Positions 19,278 to 27,829 of a stretch of DNA of 64,000 nt are shown here, piece after piece (position 1 is the stretch's first letter; each line of letters opens with the position of its first letter). Both the position numbers and the translations under genes were made by a program. Below the pieces are notes generated by a model. That model was not told where the DNA came from, made no database searches, and saw nothing but the letters and a program-made list of their open reading frames with translations. This stretch comes from an uncultured Clostridium sp. (GTDB lineage Bacteria > Bacillota > Clostridia > Clostridiales > Clostridiaceae). The DNA lies in assembly GCF_910588715.1 (NCBI RefSeq), contig NZ_CAJURG010000001.1, forward strand, positions 400,001 through 464,000. Direction: 5' to 3'.

Positions 19278-19333
19278 AAAAATAGGCTATATCGTATTGA
19301 ATTAAAAGTTTCAATATGATATAGCCTATTTTT
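19278..19333. terminator. Very long bidirectional terminator hairpin
   Basis: 24-bp stem (19,278-19,301 with 19,310-19,333) with one G-U pair and an 8-nt loop; A-rich and T-rich edges serve both strands. Related in sequence to 16,358-16,409. Confidence 0.8.
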
Positions 19334-19394
19334 ATTATATAAATATATTTTAAATCTTCTAAAAATTTATTTTGATAAACTCAACTTTAAATTA

Positions 19395-21359
19395 TTAACG
19401 GGATTTATTATTCTTTCCTCTTCCATTTCTACTATTTTTAGAATTTCTTGAATCTTTACTTTGCTTTAAATTATTATTCTTACTTCTACTTGAAGAATTT
19501 TTTCTCTTTGAGTTTCCTTTAGACTTTGGTCTAACAAGTCCATGAGCCTCTCTATATCTTTGTTCCTTTGATTTTATTAAGCATTTAGATCCATTTCCTA
19601 TTAAATCTTCTCTTCCAGCTTTCATTAATGCATCATAAACTATATTATAGTTTTTTGGATTACTAAACTGTAATAAAGCTCTTTGCATAGCTTTTTCTTC
19701 TTTACTTTTAGGAACATATACTGGTTTCATAGTTATTGGATCTAAACCTGTATAAAAAATTGTAGTTGATAAAGTTCCTGGTGTTGGATAAAAGTCTTGT
19801 ACTTGTTCTGGCTGATATTTTATATCTCTTAAATATTCAGCAAGCTCTATTGCTTCTTTTAATGTACTTCCTGGATGACTTGACATTAAATAAGGAATAA
19901 TATATTGTTTTTTCCCAAGCTTTTCTGTAATTCTAAAGAATTTTTGTCTGAAGTCTTCATATGTTCTGCCTGCTGGCTTACCCATATACTTCAATACTTT
20001 TTCTGATATATGTTCAGGTGCAACCTTTAATTGACCACTTACATGATGCTCTACTAATTCTTTAAAGAATGTATCATCTTTATCAGCCATTACATAATCG
20101 TATCTTATACCTGAACGTACAAATGCTTTCTTTACTTTAGGTAAACTTCTTACACTTCTTAATACATCTATAAACTCTTTATGATCTACCTCCATGTTCT
20201 TACAAACACCTGGACTTAAACATTGCTTAGTTTTACATGCTCCTATAGTTAATTGATGTTTACATGCAGGCTTTCTAAAGTTTGCCGTTGGACCACCAAC
20301 ATCATGAATATACCCCTTAAAGTCTGTCATTTCTGTCATTTCTTTAGCTTCTTTAACTATAGATTCTTTACTTCTACTTTGAACAGCCCTACCTTGATGG
20401 AATGTTATTGCACAAAATGAACAATTACCAAAACATCCTCTTGAACTTACTATACTAAATTTAACTTCTTCTAATGCTGGAATTCCTCCCATTTCCTCAT
20501 AGCTTGGATGATATTCTTTAGTAAATGGTAAATCATAAACCTTATCTAACTCTTCTCTATTTAAAATAACTTCTGGTTTATTTACTACTAAAAACTTATC
20601 CCCTTGATCTTGAACTATAGTCCTTCCCCTTATAGGATCTTGTTCTTGATATGTAATTTTGAATGCTTCACAATACTTAATTTTGTCTGTAGAAACTTCT
20701 TTATATGATGGTATAACTATATGCTCTTCATAAACTTCATCTAAGCTATCTACTAAATAACATGTACCTGGTACATGTCTTATGTACTTTGCATCAAATC
20801 CTTCATTTAAATAATGGGCAACTTCTACTATTTGCTTTTCACTCATTCCATAAATTAAAAGATCAGCTCCACTATCAGTTAATATTGATTTTCTAACCTT
20901 ATCTGCCCAATAGTCATAATGTGCAAACCTTCTAAGACTAGCTTCAACACCACCAATGCAAATATTAATATTTTTATATGCTTCTCTAATTTTATTACAA
21001 TATACTATAGTAGCCCTATCCGGTCTAAGTCCCATTTTACCGCCAGGAGAATATAAATCCTTTTCCCTAACTCTTTTACTTACAGTATAGTGATTAACCA
21101 TAGAATCCATATTTCCTGCATTAACTAAAAATGCTAATCTAGGTCTTCCAAGCTTCATAAAGTCATCAGTACTATGCCAATTAGGTTGAGCTATAATCCC
21201 AACTTTATAACCAGCATTTTCTAATACCCTAGATATTACTGCTGTACCAAAACTATGATGGTCAACATATGCATCTCCAGTTACAATTATGAAATCACAC
21301 TGCCTCCATCCTCTTTCTTCCATATCAGCTTTACTTATAGGTAAAAATTTATTATTCAT
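19395..21359 (-). CDS. YgiQ-family radical SAM protein
   Basis: 654 aa. N-terminal B12-binding-like UPF0313 region (FIIVTGDAYVDHHSFG), central radical-SAM cluster motif CFGNCSFCA near residue 310, further conserved cysteines (CKHQ...CKTKQCLSPGVCKN) and the C-terminal TPGTLSTTIFYTGLDP segment. The last 45 residues are a low-complexity Lys/Ser/Asn-rich tail. The family is widespread in anaerobes; its reaction is not established. Monocistronic by position. Confidence 0.9.
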   Translation of the reverse strand: MNNKFLPISKADMEERGWRQCDFIIVTGDAYVDHHSFGTAVISRVLENAGYKVGIIAQPNWHSTDDFMKLGRPRLAFLVNAGNMDSMVNHYTVSKRVREKDLYSPGGKMGLRPDRATIVYCNKIREAYKNINICIGGVEASLRRFAHYDYWADKVRKSILTDSGADLLIYGMSEKQIVEVAHYLNEGFDAKYIRHVPGTCYLVDSLDEVYEEHIVIPSYKEVSTDKIKYCEAFKITYQEQDPIRGRTIVQDQGDKFLVVNKPEVILNREELDKVYDLPFTKEYHPSYEEMGGIPALEEVKFSIVSSRGCFGNCSFCAITFHQGRAVQSRSKESIVKEAKEMTEMTDFKGYIHDVGGPTANFRKPACKHQLTIGACKTKQCLSPGVCKNMEVDHKEFIDVLRSVRSLPKVKKAFVRSGIRYDYVMADKDDTFFKELVEHHVSGQLKVAPEHISEKVLKYMGKPAGRTYEDFRQKFFRITEKLGKKQYIIPYLMSSHPGSTLKEAIELAEYLRDIKYQPEQVQDFYPTPGTLSTTIFYTGLDPITMKPVYVPKSKEEKAMQRALLQFSNPKNYNIVYDALMKAGREDLIGNGSKCLIKSKEQRYREAHGLVRPKSKGNSKRKNSSSRSKNNNLKQSKDSRNSKNSRNGRGKNNKSR

Positions 21360-21619
21360 TTAATCACATCTTTCATTTTTTTTGAATATCTATTTGAAAT
21401 CTATTTTTTTATAATTTAACATATATTAATATAACACCTAATTTTATTCTTGTTAATACCTTATATAAATTTACCATAATATTTATATTAATTATTCTAC
21501 AATAGAATTTAATTTTTATAATTTCTATTAATAAACAAAAAAATAAATCGTAATTTAAAGAAATAAATATAAGATTTATAACTTCAAAAAAGATTTATTT
21601 ATAAATTTATATTAAATTT
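21360..21619. other. AT-rich intergenic stretch, nothing recognised
   Basis: About 260 bp of very AT-rich sequence with no ORF carrying a ribosome site, no clear hairpin terminator and no repeat. It separates two minus-strand genes. Confidence 0.5.
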
Positions 21620-22258
21620 TTAGATATTCAATGTGTTAGTTAGATAAGTTCCTAATCTTCTTAACATAAAAGGATTTTTATCTATTCCATCAAATAAATC
21701 TAGTATTTGATTTTTATTTAAATCCATATTATTTTCTAATTTATCAAGCATATTATCATCTTCAAACTCTTTTACAAGCTCTTTTCCTATTTCATTTACA
21801 TTTTTAAAGAATTCAAGCTTACTAAATATTCCAAACATTATATTAGATTTTGAATTTGTTAAACTAATAAAATTCTTCAATTTTTCTAGTGTAAAATTAT
21901 CTTTTAAGCTATTTATAATTTTATAATCTTGCTTTATTTCTTTTAAAATATCTAATTTATTATAATTTTTACTTTCTTCAATAATTTCTATGGCTTCATA
22001 GTCTTCTAATGCATCTAAAAATATAGTATCTTCTTCTTTTCCAAAAGCTTTTGTTATATATGTTGATGGTATTACAACAAATTTAATAAATCCTATAATT
22101 TCTTGTTGTGATTTAAATGAATACCAATTGCAAAAAAAATCTCTACTATATGAATTTATCAAAGAAAATTTTAATATATACTCATTAGGTTTAATATCTA
22201 TACTGTCTTTATTAATCAAATAATTTCTCCAATAGTAAATTAAATCATATTTCTTCAA
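21620..22258 (-). CDS. Hypothetical protein, 212 aa
   Basis: Start taken at a TTG (22258) because AGGAGG stands exactly 7 nt upstream; the frame is open for seven more codons to another TTG without a site. No domain recognised. Soluble, acidic, mostly helical, with several aromatic residues in the first 60 (YDLIYYWRNYL; DFFCNWYSFKSQ). Between the YgiQ gene and a cell-wall amidase; no functional link is visible. Confidence 0.65.
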   Translation of the reverse strand: MKKYDLIYYWRNYLINKDSIDIKPNEYILKFSLINSYSRDFFCNWYSFKSQQEIIGFIKFVVIPSTYITKAFGKEEDTIFLDALEDYEAIEIIEESKNYNKLDILKEIKQDYKIINSLKDNFTLEKLKNFISLTNSKSNIMFGIFSKLEFFKNVNEIGKELVKEFEDDNMLDKLENNMDLNKNQILDLFDGIDKNPFMLRRLGTYLTNTLNI

Positions 22259-22413
22259 AATCACACCTCCTAATGACAAACTCTATTATTAATTTTAGCT
22301 TGTACTTAACATAATTAAAATTTTAGCTTTTAATATTACTATGCTTCATAATATTATTTTATCCATAATTTCCATTTTTATTACATATAAATATTAAGCC
22401 CATCCCCCTAAAA

Positions 22414-23157
22414 TTAATTCTTATAATTTTCTTCACTATACACATCTATAGATTTAGCTACTGATCCCATTAAAATTTTTTGATAATTAGGATCTGATAA
22501 CATTTTATCTTCATTAAAGTTACTCATAAATCCCATTTCTAATATAACAACTGGGACCTTAGACCAATTAAATCCTGTTATGTCACTTCTCTCAAAAATT
22601 CCATTAACCTTGATATTATTTTCTTGTAATATTTTCTTTAATATTTCTGCATATTTATTGCTTTCAGTATAAATATTTTTTGTATATTGAGAATCTTTTG
22701 CAGGGACCAATATAGTAGCTCCAGTTTTTCCTGAATCATTTATACTATCACAATGAATTCTTATTGTAATATCTGCATTTGCATTATTAGAAATTTCTGC
22801 TCTTTCAGCATTGCTGATATTAACATCAGCAGTTTCTCTAGTCATAACTACATTATAATTTTTTTGCATTAATAAATCTTTTAATATCATTGATGCTTCC
22901 AAATTTACAACATGCTCAGCTTTTTTTGTAGCAACACCAGCTGTTCCTGATGAGACTCTTGCCTTTTTATTAGAAGAACCAGGAGCAACTGGCTCTCCCT
23001 TTGGATCACCTTTTCCTTGATGCCCTGGATCTATACATACGGTAAAATTTTCATTAAATTCTTCATTAAATTTTCCATAAGCCTTTATATATGTTGGAGT
23101 AATTAAATTTAATATAACTATTCCAAGTAAAAATATTCTTAATAATTTTTTAAACAC
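22414..23157 (-). CDS. N-acetylmuramoyl-L-alanine amidase (Amidase_3), secreted
   Basis: 247 aa from GTG 23157, which has AGGAGG 9 nt upstream; the longer frame has no site. Signal peptide at residues 1-27. The Amidase_3 zinc site is visible: DPGHQG, the Glu in AEHVVNLEASM, His in IRIHCDS and the catalytic Glu in VILEMGFMSN. It cleaves the amide between MurNAc and the stem peptide, in cell separation, sporulation or germination. No wall-binding domain is attached. Confidence 0.9.
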   Translation of the reverse strand: MFKKLLRIFLLGIVILNLITPTYIKAYGKFNEEFNENFTVCIDPGHQGKGDPKGEPVAPGSSNKKARVSSGTAGVATKKAEHVVNLEASMILKDLLMQKNYNVVMTRETADVNISNAERAEISNNANADITIRIHCDSINDSGKTGATILVPAKDSQYTKNIYTESNKYAEILKKILQENNIKVNGIFERSDITGFNWSKVPVVILEMGFMSNFNEDKMLSDPNYQKILMGSVAKSIDVYSEENYKN

Positions 23158-23181
23158 TCTTATTTTCCTCCTAACTAAATA

Positions 23182-23214
23182 TAAGAGGCTAATACACATA
23201 AGTAATAGCCTCTT
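23182..23214. terminator. Hairpin between amidase and ureI
   Basis: TAAGAGGCTA (23182-23191) pairs with TAGCCTCTTA (23205-23214). It follows the ureI stop on the minus strand and precedes the amidase ribosome site, so it is the likely end of the urease transcript, though the T-run on that strand is poor. Confidence 0.5.
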
Positions 23215-23223
23215 AATTATTTT

Positions 23224-23736
23224 TTATTTAGGATACATATTTATTAATAATAAAAATCCTGGAATCCATGCTGTAAATATTCCATCAAATACTGAAAGAT
23301 ATCCAACAAACTTTCCTAAATCTTTTTTCATTACAAGTTCTATGAATCCTGTTAACCATAATAGTCCCCATAATAACCATATAAAAATCCAATATATGTT
23401 TCCAAAAGTGAATTCTATAAATTTTTGTGTATTACCATCAATAAATGCTAAAGGTATAGTATTTATTGCAACAAATAAACAATACCATCCATATAGCCTA
23501 CCATCTAAGTTAAATATACTTCTTGCTGCAATATATAAATATGTAAATCCAAATAATAATCCTGTTCCTGCAGCAAAATAATTACCTTGTATTACAGCAA
23601 CTATATTTAATATAAATGATAACAAACCAGTAAATACATTAAATACAGCACTTGATTTAGCATCTACATTACATAGTCTTCCTATTCCATTTAAAATAAG
23701 AACTACTCCAACATAGATTAAAACTACTCCTAACAT
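23224..23736 (-). CDS. ureI: UreI/AmiS-family urea channel
   Basis: 170 aa, six to seven transmembrane segments. Family signatures are clear: MLGVVLIYVGVVLILNGIG, FGFTYLYIAAR, LDGRLYGWYCLFVAINTIP and GFIELV. In Helicobacter UreI is a proton-gated urea channel; here the long periplasmic loops with gating histidines are short or absent, so acid gating is doubtful. It follows amt by 32 bp and ends the urease cluster, supplying substrate to the enzyme. Confidence 0.9.
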   Translation of the reverse strand: MLGVVLIYVGVVLILNGIGRLCNVDAKSSAVFNVFTGLLSFILNIVAVIQGNYFAAGTGLLFGFTYLYIAARSIFNLDGRLYGWYCLFVAINTIPLAFIDGNTQKFIEFTFGNIYWIFIWLLWGLLWLTGFIELVMKKDLGKFVGYLSVFDGIFTAWIPGFLLLINMYPK

Positions 23737-23768
23737 ATTTTCCTCCTTTGTTTTTATGACATACTATT

Positions 23769-24971
23769 TTAATCTATCTTAGTTTCATAACTTTCTCTAA
23801 AGAATTCATGATCTAATCCAGTTCTTTGAATTTCTTCACTTACTTTAATTGATTTAGTCATATCAACAACCTTAAATATTAAATATGTAACTAAAATGGA
23901 ATAAACACCTATTATTACAGCTCCTAAAGTTTGAATTAAAAATTGATGTATACCTGCACTAATTCCATTTACACGTGGATCTGCAAATACTCCAATTAAT
24001 AAAATACCTAAGAATCCACCCATTCCATGTACTCCCCAAACATCTAATGCATCATCCCATTTCTTTCTTTCAAATTCAACACAGAAGAAACATACTAATG
24101 CACCTAATGCACCTATAATTAATGCACTCATTGGAGTAACATATCCTGATGCTGGTGTTACTGTTGCAAGTCCTGCAATAGCTCCTATTATTGCTTCAAG
24201 GAATGATGCTCTCTTTGCATGCATAGCATGTAAAATTAGCCATACTATCATTCCAGATGCTGAAGCAACACCTGTATTTGCAAAAACTATTGTTGTTATA
24301 TCTGCAGCAACTATTGTTCCACCTGAATTAAATCCATACCATCCAAATAATAATAAACCTGCACCAATTGCAACTAATCCTAAATTGAAAGGACCTTTTT
24401 CATTTTTAATTTTTCTTTCTCCAAGTACATATATTCCACCTAAGCATCCAAATCCTGAAGTTATATGTATTACAGCTCCTCCAGCGAAATCAACAAATCC
24501 AAGTTTACTTAAGAATCCTCCACCCCATACCCAATGAGCAACTGGAAAATATATTAATATCATCCATATAATTAAAATTTTAATCCAACCACTAATAGTT
24601 AATCTATTTGCAAATGCACCAGTCATTAAAGGTGCTGTAATTATCGCAAACTTCATTTGATACATAAAAAATAATATAAATGGTATTGTTTCACTATATC
24701 TCAAATCTATTGTAAACACCATATTCCTAAACCCAAAAAACTGAAATGGATTACCTATAATTCCAGCAATATCATCACCAAATACTAAACTGAATCCTCC
24801 AAATATCCACAATAAAGATACTACACCTATTGCAATAAATACTTGAAACATTATAGTTAATGCATTTTTTCTTTCAACTAAACCTCCATAAAAAAATGCT
24901 AAACCAGGTGTCATAATTAAAACAAGCGTTGTAGATAATATCATAAACGCTACATCCCCATGAATAATCAT
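23769..24971 (-). CDS. amt: Ammonium transporter (Amt)
   Basis: 400 aa, eleven transmembrane segments. Amt motifs include the N-terminal FMILSTTLVLIMTPGLAFFYGG, the pore histidine region GAVIHITSGFGCLGG, and DALDVWGVHGMGGFLG with the second pore histidine. No adjacent glnK gene is seen. Placement between ureD and ureI suggests it handles the ammonia released by urease, either retention of leaked ammonia or efflux equilibration. Confidence 0.95.
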   Translation of the reverse strand: MIIHGDVAFMILSTTLVLIMTPGLAFFYGGLVERKNALTIMFQVFIAIGVVSLLWIFGGFSLVFGDDIAGIIGNPFQFFGFRNMVFTIDLRYSETIPFILFFMYQMKFAIITAPLMTGAFANRLTISGWIKILIIWMILIYFPVAHWVWGGGFLSKLGFVDFAGGAVIHITSGFGCLGGIYVLGERKIKNEKGPFNLGLVAIGAGLLLFGWYGFNSGGTIVAADITTIVFANTGVASASGMIVWLILHAMHAKRASFLEAIIGAIAGLATVTPASGYVTPMSALIIGALGALVCFFCVEFERKKWDDALDVWGVHGMGGFLGILLIGVFADPRVNGISAGIHQFLIQTLGAVIIGVYSILVTYLIFKVVDMTKSIKVSEEIQRTGLDHEFFRESYETKID

Positions 24972-25090
24972 AGAATCACTCCCTTAATTTTTCATTTGTT
25001 TTGCTTTTTATATTATTCTTATGTTTATTATGTAAAAGATACTTACTTTATAAATTTATAGTTTAAAGACTTCTTTATTTAAAATAAAAT

Positions 25091-25939
25091 CTAATACTTT
25101 CTAATAATTAAATCTTTAGAACCTAAAAAACTTTTTCTAATATAATTATGACAAACTCCTGTTACTTGCTCTATATGTTGTGTTAAATTACCTAACACTC
25201 TTAAAACAAATCCATTAACTTCTAATTTAGATATTCCAAAATCTACTGGTAGATTTAACTTTCTAATTACTTCTCTTAATTCTGTTATCACTTTATCATC
25301 TACATTTTTATTAATCACTAATAATGTTCCAAAATTTGAGTACTCCTCAAAAAATCCTAACTTTGTTACATCATTATTAATAGGATTAACAATTAAATTA
25401 TCTAATAATACTAACTTATTATTTACATAAACATTACTTTTTAATTGTACACTTTTATATTTAAAATTATCTCCTTCAGGAGACCATCCTGCTGTAATTC
25501 CATCACTATAAATTAATGTCGAACTTTCATCTAAATATATATTATTAACCTGTTTATATATAGCATCTTTATATAAAATAACATTATCAGTTATATATTC
25601 TAAAACACTATTTTTACCTAATTCTATTTCCGTTTCTTGCTTTGTTTTAATATTATTTAAACACTTATATACTTTTGCTGATGCTTGAGTTGTTATAATA
25701 GCTCGTGCATTATCTTTTAATTTAAATATATTTTTATATTTTTCTCCTTCTATATATCCTCCACCAAGTTGTAATAAATAAAATGTAGGTATATTTTCTC
25801 TATCCATTTTTATAGTAGGAGATACTTTTACTAATCCTTCATAAAACTTTTTTGTTGCAATTGTCTTATCATCTTTTTTTTCTAATACTAAATCTATTAA
25901 TCCAGAATATTCACTTTTAGCTTTAGCTTCTTTAAACAT
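25091..25939 (-). CDS. ureD: Urease accessory protein UreD (UreH)
   Basis: 282 aa. UreD family features: LLQLGGGYIEGEKYKN, ITTQASAKVYKC, and YSDGITAGWSPEGD. It forms the scaffold with UreF and UreG that delivers nickel to apo-urease. It begins one base after the ureG stop, so translation is coupled. Its position at the end of the accessory genes is a common firmicute order. Confidence 0.93.
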   Translation of the reverse strand: MFKEAKAKSEYSGLIDLVLEKKDDKTIATKKFYEGLVKVSPTIKMDRENIPTFYLLQLGGGYIEGEKYKNIFKLKDNARAIITTQASAKVYKCLNNIKTKQETEIELGKNSVLEYITDNVILYKDAIYKQVNNIYLDESSTLIYSDGITAGWSPEGDNFKYKSVQLKSNVYVNNKLVLLDNLIVNPINNDVTKLGFFEEYSNFGTLLVINKNVDDKVITELREVIRKLNLPVDFGISKLEVNGFVLRVLGNLTQHIEQVTGVCHNYIRKSFLGSKDLIIRKY

Positions 25940-25940
25940 A

Positions 25941-26552
25941 TTATGAAATTCCCTCTAACAAACAATTTTTCTTAATCCAATTTATAACACTTAAAATTCC
26001 TTCGTCAGTTTTAAGATTAGTAAAAATAAAACTATTTTCATCTCTAAAAGCTAATGTATCTTGCTTCATAATTTCTAAATTTGCTCCAACATATGGTGCT
26101 AAATCAATTTTATTTATAATAAATAAATCACTTTTTATCATTCCTTGACCTGCTTTTCTTGGTATTTTTTCTCCTTGTGCAACGTCAATAATGTAAATTG
26201 AAAAATCAACTAAATCTGGACTAAATGTTGCTGCTAAATTATCTCCACCACTTTCTAAGAAAATTATATCTAAATCATCAAATCTTCTTTTTAATTCTTC
26301 TAATGCCTCAAAATTCATTGATGCATCTTCTCTTATTGCAGTATGTGGACATCCTCCAGTTTCAACTCCAATAACATGATCTTCACTTAAAACAGAATTT
26401 TTAACCATAAATTTAGCATCTTCTTTAGTATAAATATCATTTGTTATAACAGCACATTTATATTCATCATTCATTACCCTAGTTAATCTTTCTATAAGTA
26501 ATGTTTTCCCACTACCTACTGGTCCCCCAACTCCTATAACTACTGGTTTCAT
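25941..26552 (-). CDS. ureG: Urease accessory GTPase UreG
   Basis: 203 aa SIMIBI GTPase. P-loop GPVGSGKT near residue 10, the nickel-binding Cys-Pro-His (TGGCPHTAIREDAS), EDASMN, DLIFLESGGDN and the guanine specificity NKIDLAPYVGA. It hydrolyses GTP while metallating UreC. A 100-bp gap with a 14-bp AT-rich hairpin separates it from ureF, the only sizeable gap inside the accessory block. Confidence 0.96.
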   Translation of the reverse strand: MKPVVIGVGGPVGSGKTLLIERLTRVMNDEYKCAVITNDIYTKEDAKFMVKNSVLSEDHVIGVETGGCPHTAIREDASMNFEALEELKRRFDDLDIIFLESGGDNLAATFSPDLVDFSIYIIDVAQGEKIPRKAGQGMIKSDLFIINKIDLAPYVGANLEIMKQDTLAFRDENSFIFTNLKTDEGILSVINWIKKNCLLEGIS

Positions 26553-26579
26553 AACAACACCCTTTCAAAACTTTAATTA

Positions 26580-26613
26580 GTTGAATTATGAATATAAAAA
26601 TTCATAATTCAAC
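26580..26613. repeat. Perfect AT-rich inverted repeat inside the urease operon
   Basis: GTTGAATTATGAAT (26580-26593) and its exact complement (26600-26613), 6-nt loop. No T-run follows, so it is more likely an mRNA stability or processing structure than a terminator. Confidence 0.6.
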
Positions 26614-26653
26614 TTAAAATTATTTTTAAATCATTTTTGAAAATTTTGAATAA

Positions 26654-27355
26654 TTAAGACATAAATAATCTAAACTCCATAACTTCATGTTTAATTTGAG
26701 ATAATTCTAAACCTGGACTATTAGCTCCAAAATAATCATAATCTAAATTAATAATATTATTATACAAGCTTTCAAATTGTTCACTAAACTCTTTTAACAA
26801 TAATTGCCCATCCTTTTGACCTAATGGAATAGTTCTAACGGCATTACTTATAAGAGTAGAAACAGTACTATACATATGATAAATTATAGCTTCCTTTAAA
26901 TTAAAACCTAGAGAATACATTAAAATTCCAAATACTATTGCTGGATGTCCAAAGACTTCTTTATTAGTAATTTTTATATTATATTTTTTTAATAAATCAA
27001 AATCATATAAATCTAAAAAAAGCTTAACCATCCTACTTGCAACCAATTTTCCAGCATTTCTACTTTCTATAGCAACAGTTTGAACTGTTATAAGATTATC
27101 TAAATCCCATATTTTTTCTATATCATTATTATTTAAGTATTCATATAACATTTTTATAGCTAAACCATCACTAAATATAAACTGCTCATTTAAATAAACC
27201 TTTAACCATTCTTTAAAAGTAGGTGTATTATAAACTTTTTTCAATCTTAAATATGTTTCCATTCCATATGAATGATTAAAAGACCCAACTGGAAAATTTG
27301 AATCACAAATTTGAATCACCTTTAAAACATCAGCAATATTATTATTAATTGGCAT
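26654..27355 (-). CDS. ureF: Urease accessory protein UreF
   Basis: 233 aa from ATG 27355, overlapping the ureE stop by 11 nt; a TTG six codons upstream is an alternative start. Family motifs: QICDSNFPVGSFNHSYGMET near the N-terminus, ESRNAGKLVASR, GHPAIVFGI, and the C-terminal SPGLELSQIKHE. UreF acts with UreD as the GTPase-gating and fidelity factor for nickel insertion. Confidence 0.93.
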   Translation of the reverse strand: MPINNNIADVLKVIQICDSNFPVGSFNHSYGMETYLRLKKVYNTPTFKEWLKVYLNEQFIFSDGLAIKMLYEYLNNNDIEKIWDLDNLITVQTVAIESRNAGKLVASRMVKLFLDLYDFDLLKKYNIKITNKEVFGHPAIVFGILMYSLGFNLKEAIIYHMYSTVSTLISNAVRTIPLGQKDGQLLLKEFSEQFESLYNNIINLDYDYFGANSPGLELSQIKHEVMEFRLFMS

Positions 27356-27809
27356 GTGTATGAGTGTGCCCAAATTCTACGTGCCTAAAAGCTTTTTTTA
27401 GTTTTAAGTTTTCTCTAGAATAATTTATTTTTTCTCTTTTTAACTCACTTTCTACTAATGCATCATACTGAATTATCATTTTTCCATCTTCAAATTGAGC
27501 TTGTAAATGCCTATTTCCTAAACTATGTGCTATAATTCCCATTTGTGTAATGTCACTAGGCTTTATTACTAGAACATCATCACCTTTAACTTTAATTATT
27601 ATTAAATTTTTATCATCTTTATAAAGTATATCACCATCTTTTAATTCAACATTTTCAGAAAGTGCAATACCATATTCATGATTATGATCTGAATTAACTC
27701 TTAATATTCTTTTTAATGTATCTTCACTATTTATATATATCTTTTCTATATGTAAATTTTCTGTATTTTTTATGTCATTTATATTCCCGAGTACTTGGTT
27801 AAAAATCAT
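27345..27809 (-). CDS. ureE: Urease nickel metallochaperone UreE
   Basis: 154 aa. Two-domain UreE: N-terminal peptide-binding part and C-terminal metal-binding part with IAHSLGNRHLQAQFEDG. The tail is short but histidine-bearing (HVEFGHTHTHAN), four His against the ten or more of Klebsiella. It supplies Ni2+ to UreG. It follows ureC by 20 bp. Confidence 0.93.
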   Translation of the reverse strand: MIFNQVLGNINDIKNTENLHIEKIYINSEDTLKRILRVNSDHNHEYGIALSENVELKDGDILYKDDKNLIIIKVKGDDVLVIKPSDITQMGIIAHSLGNRHLQAQFEDGKMIIQYDALVESELKREKINYSRENLKLKKAFRHVEFGHTHTHAN

Positions 27810-27829
27810 ATAAACCTCTCCTCATTAAA

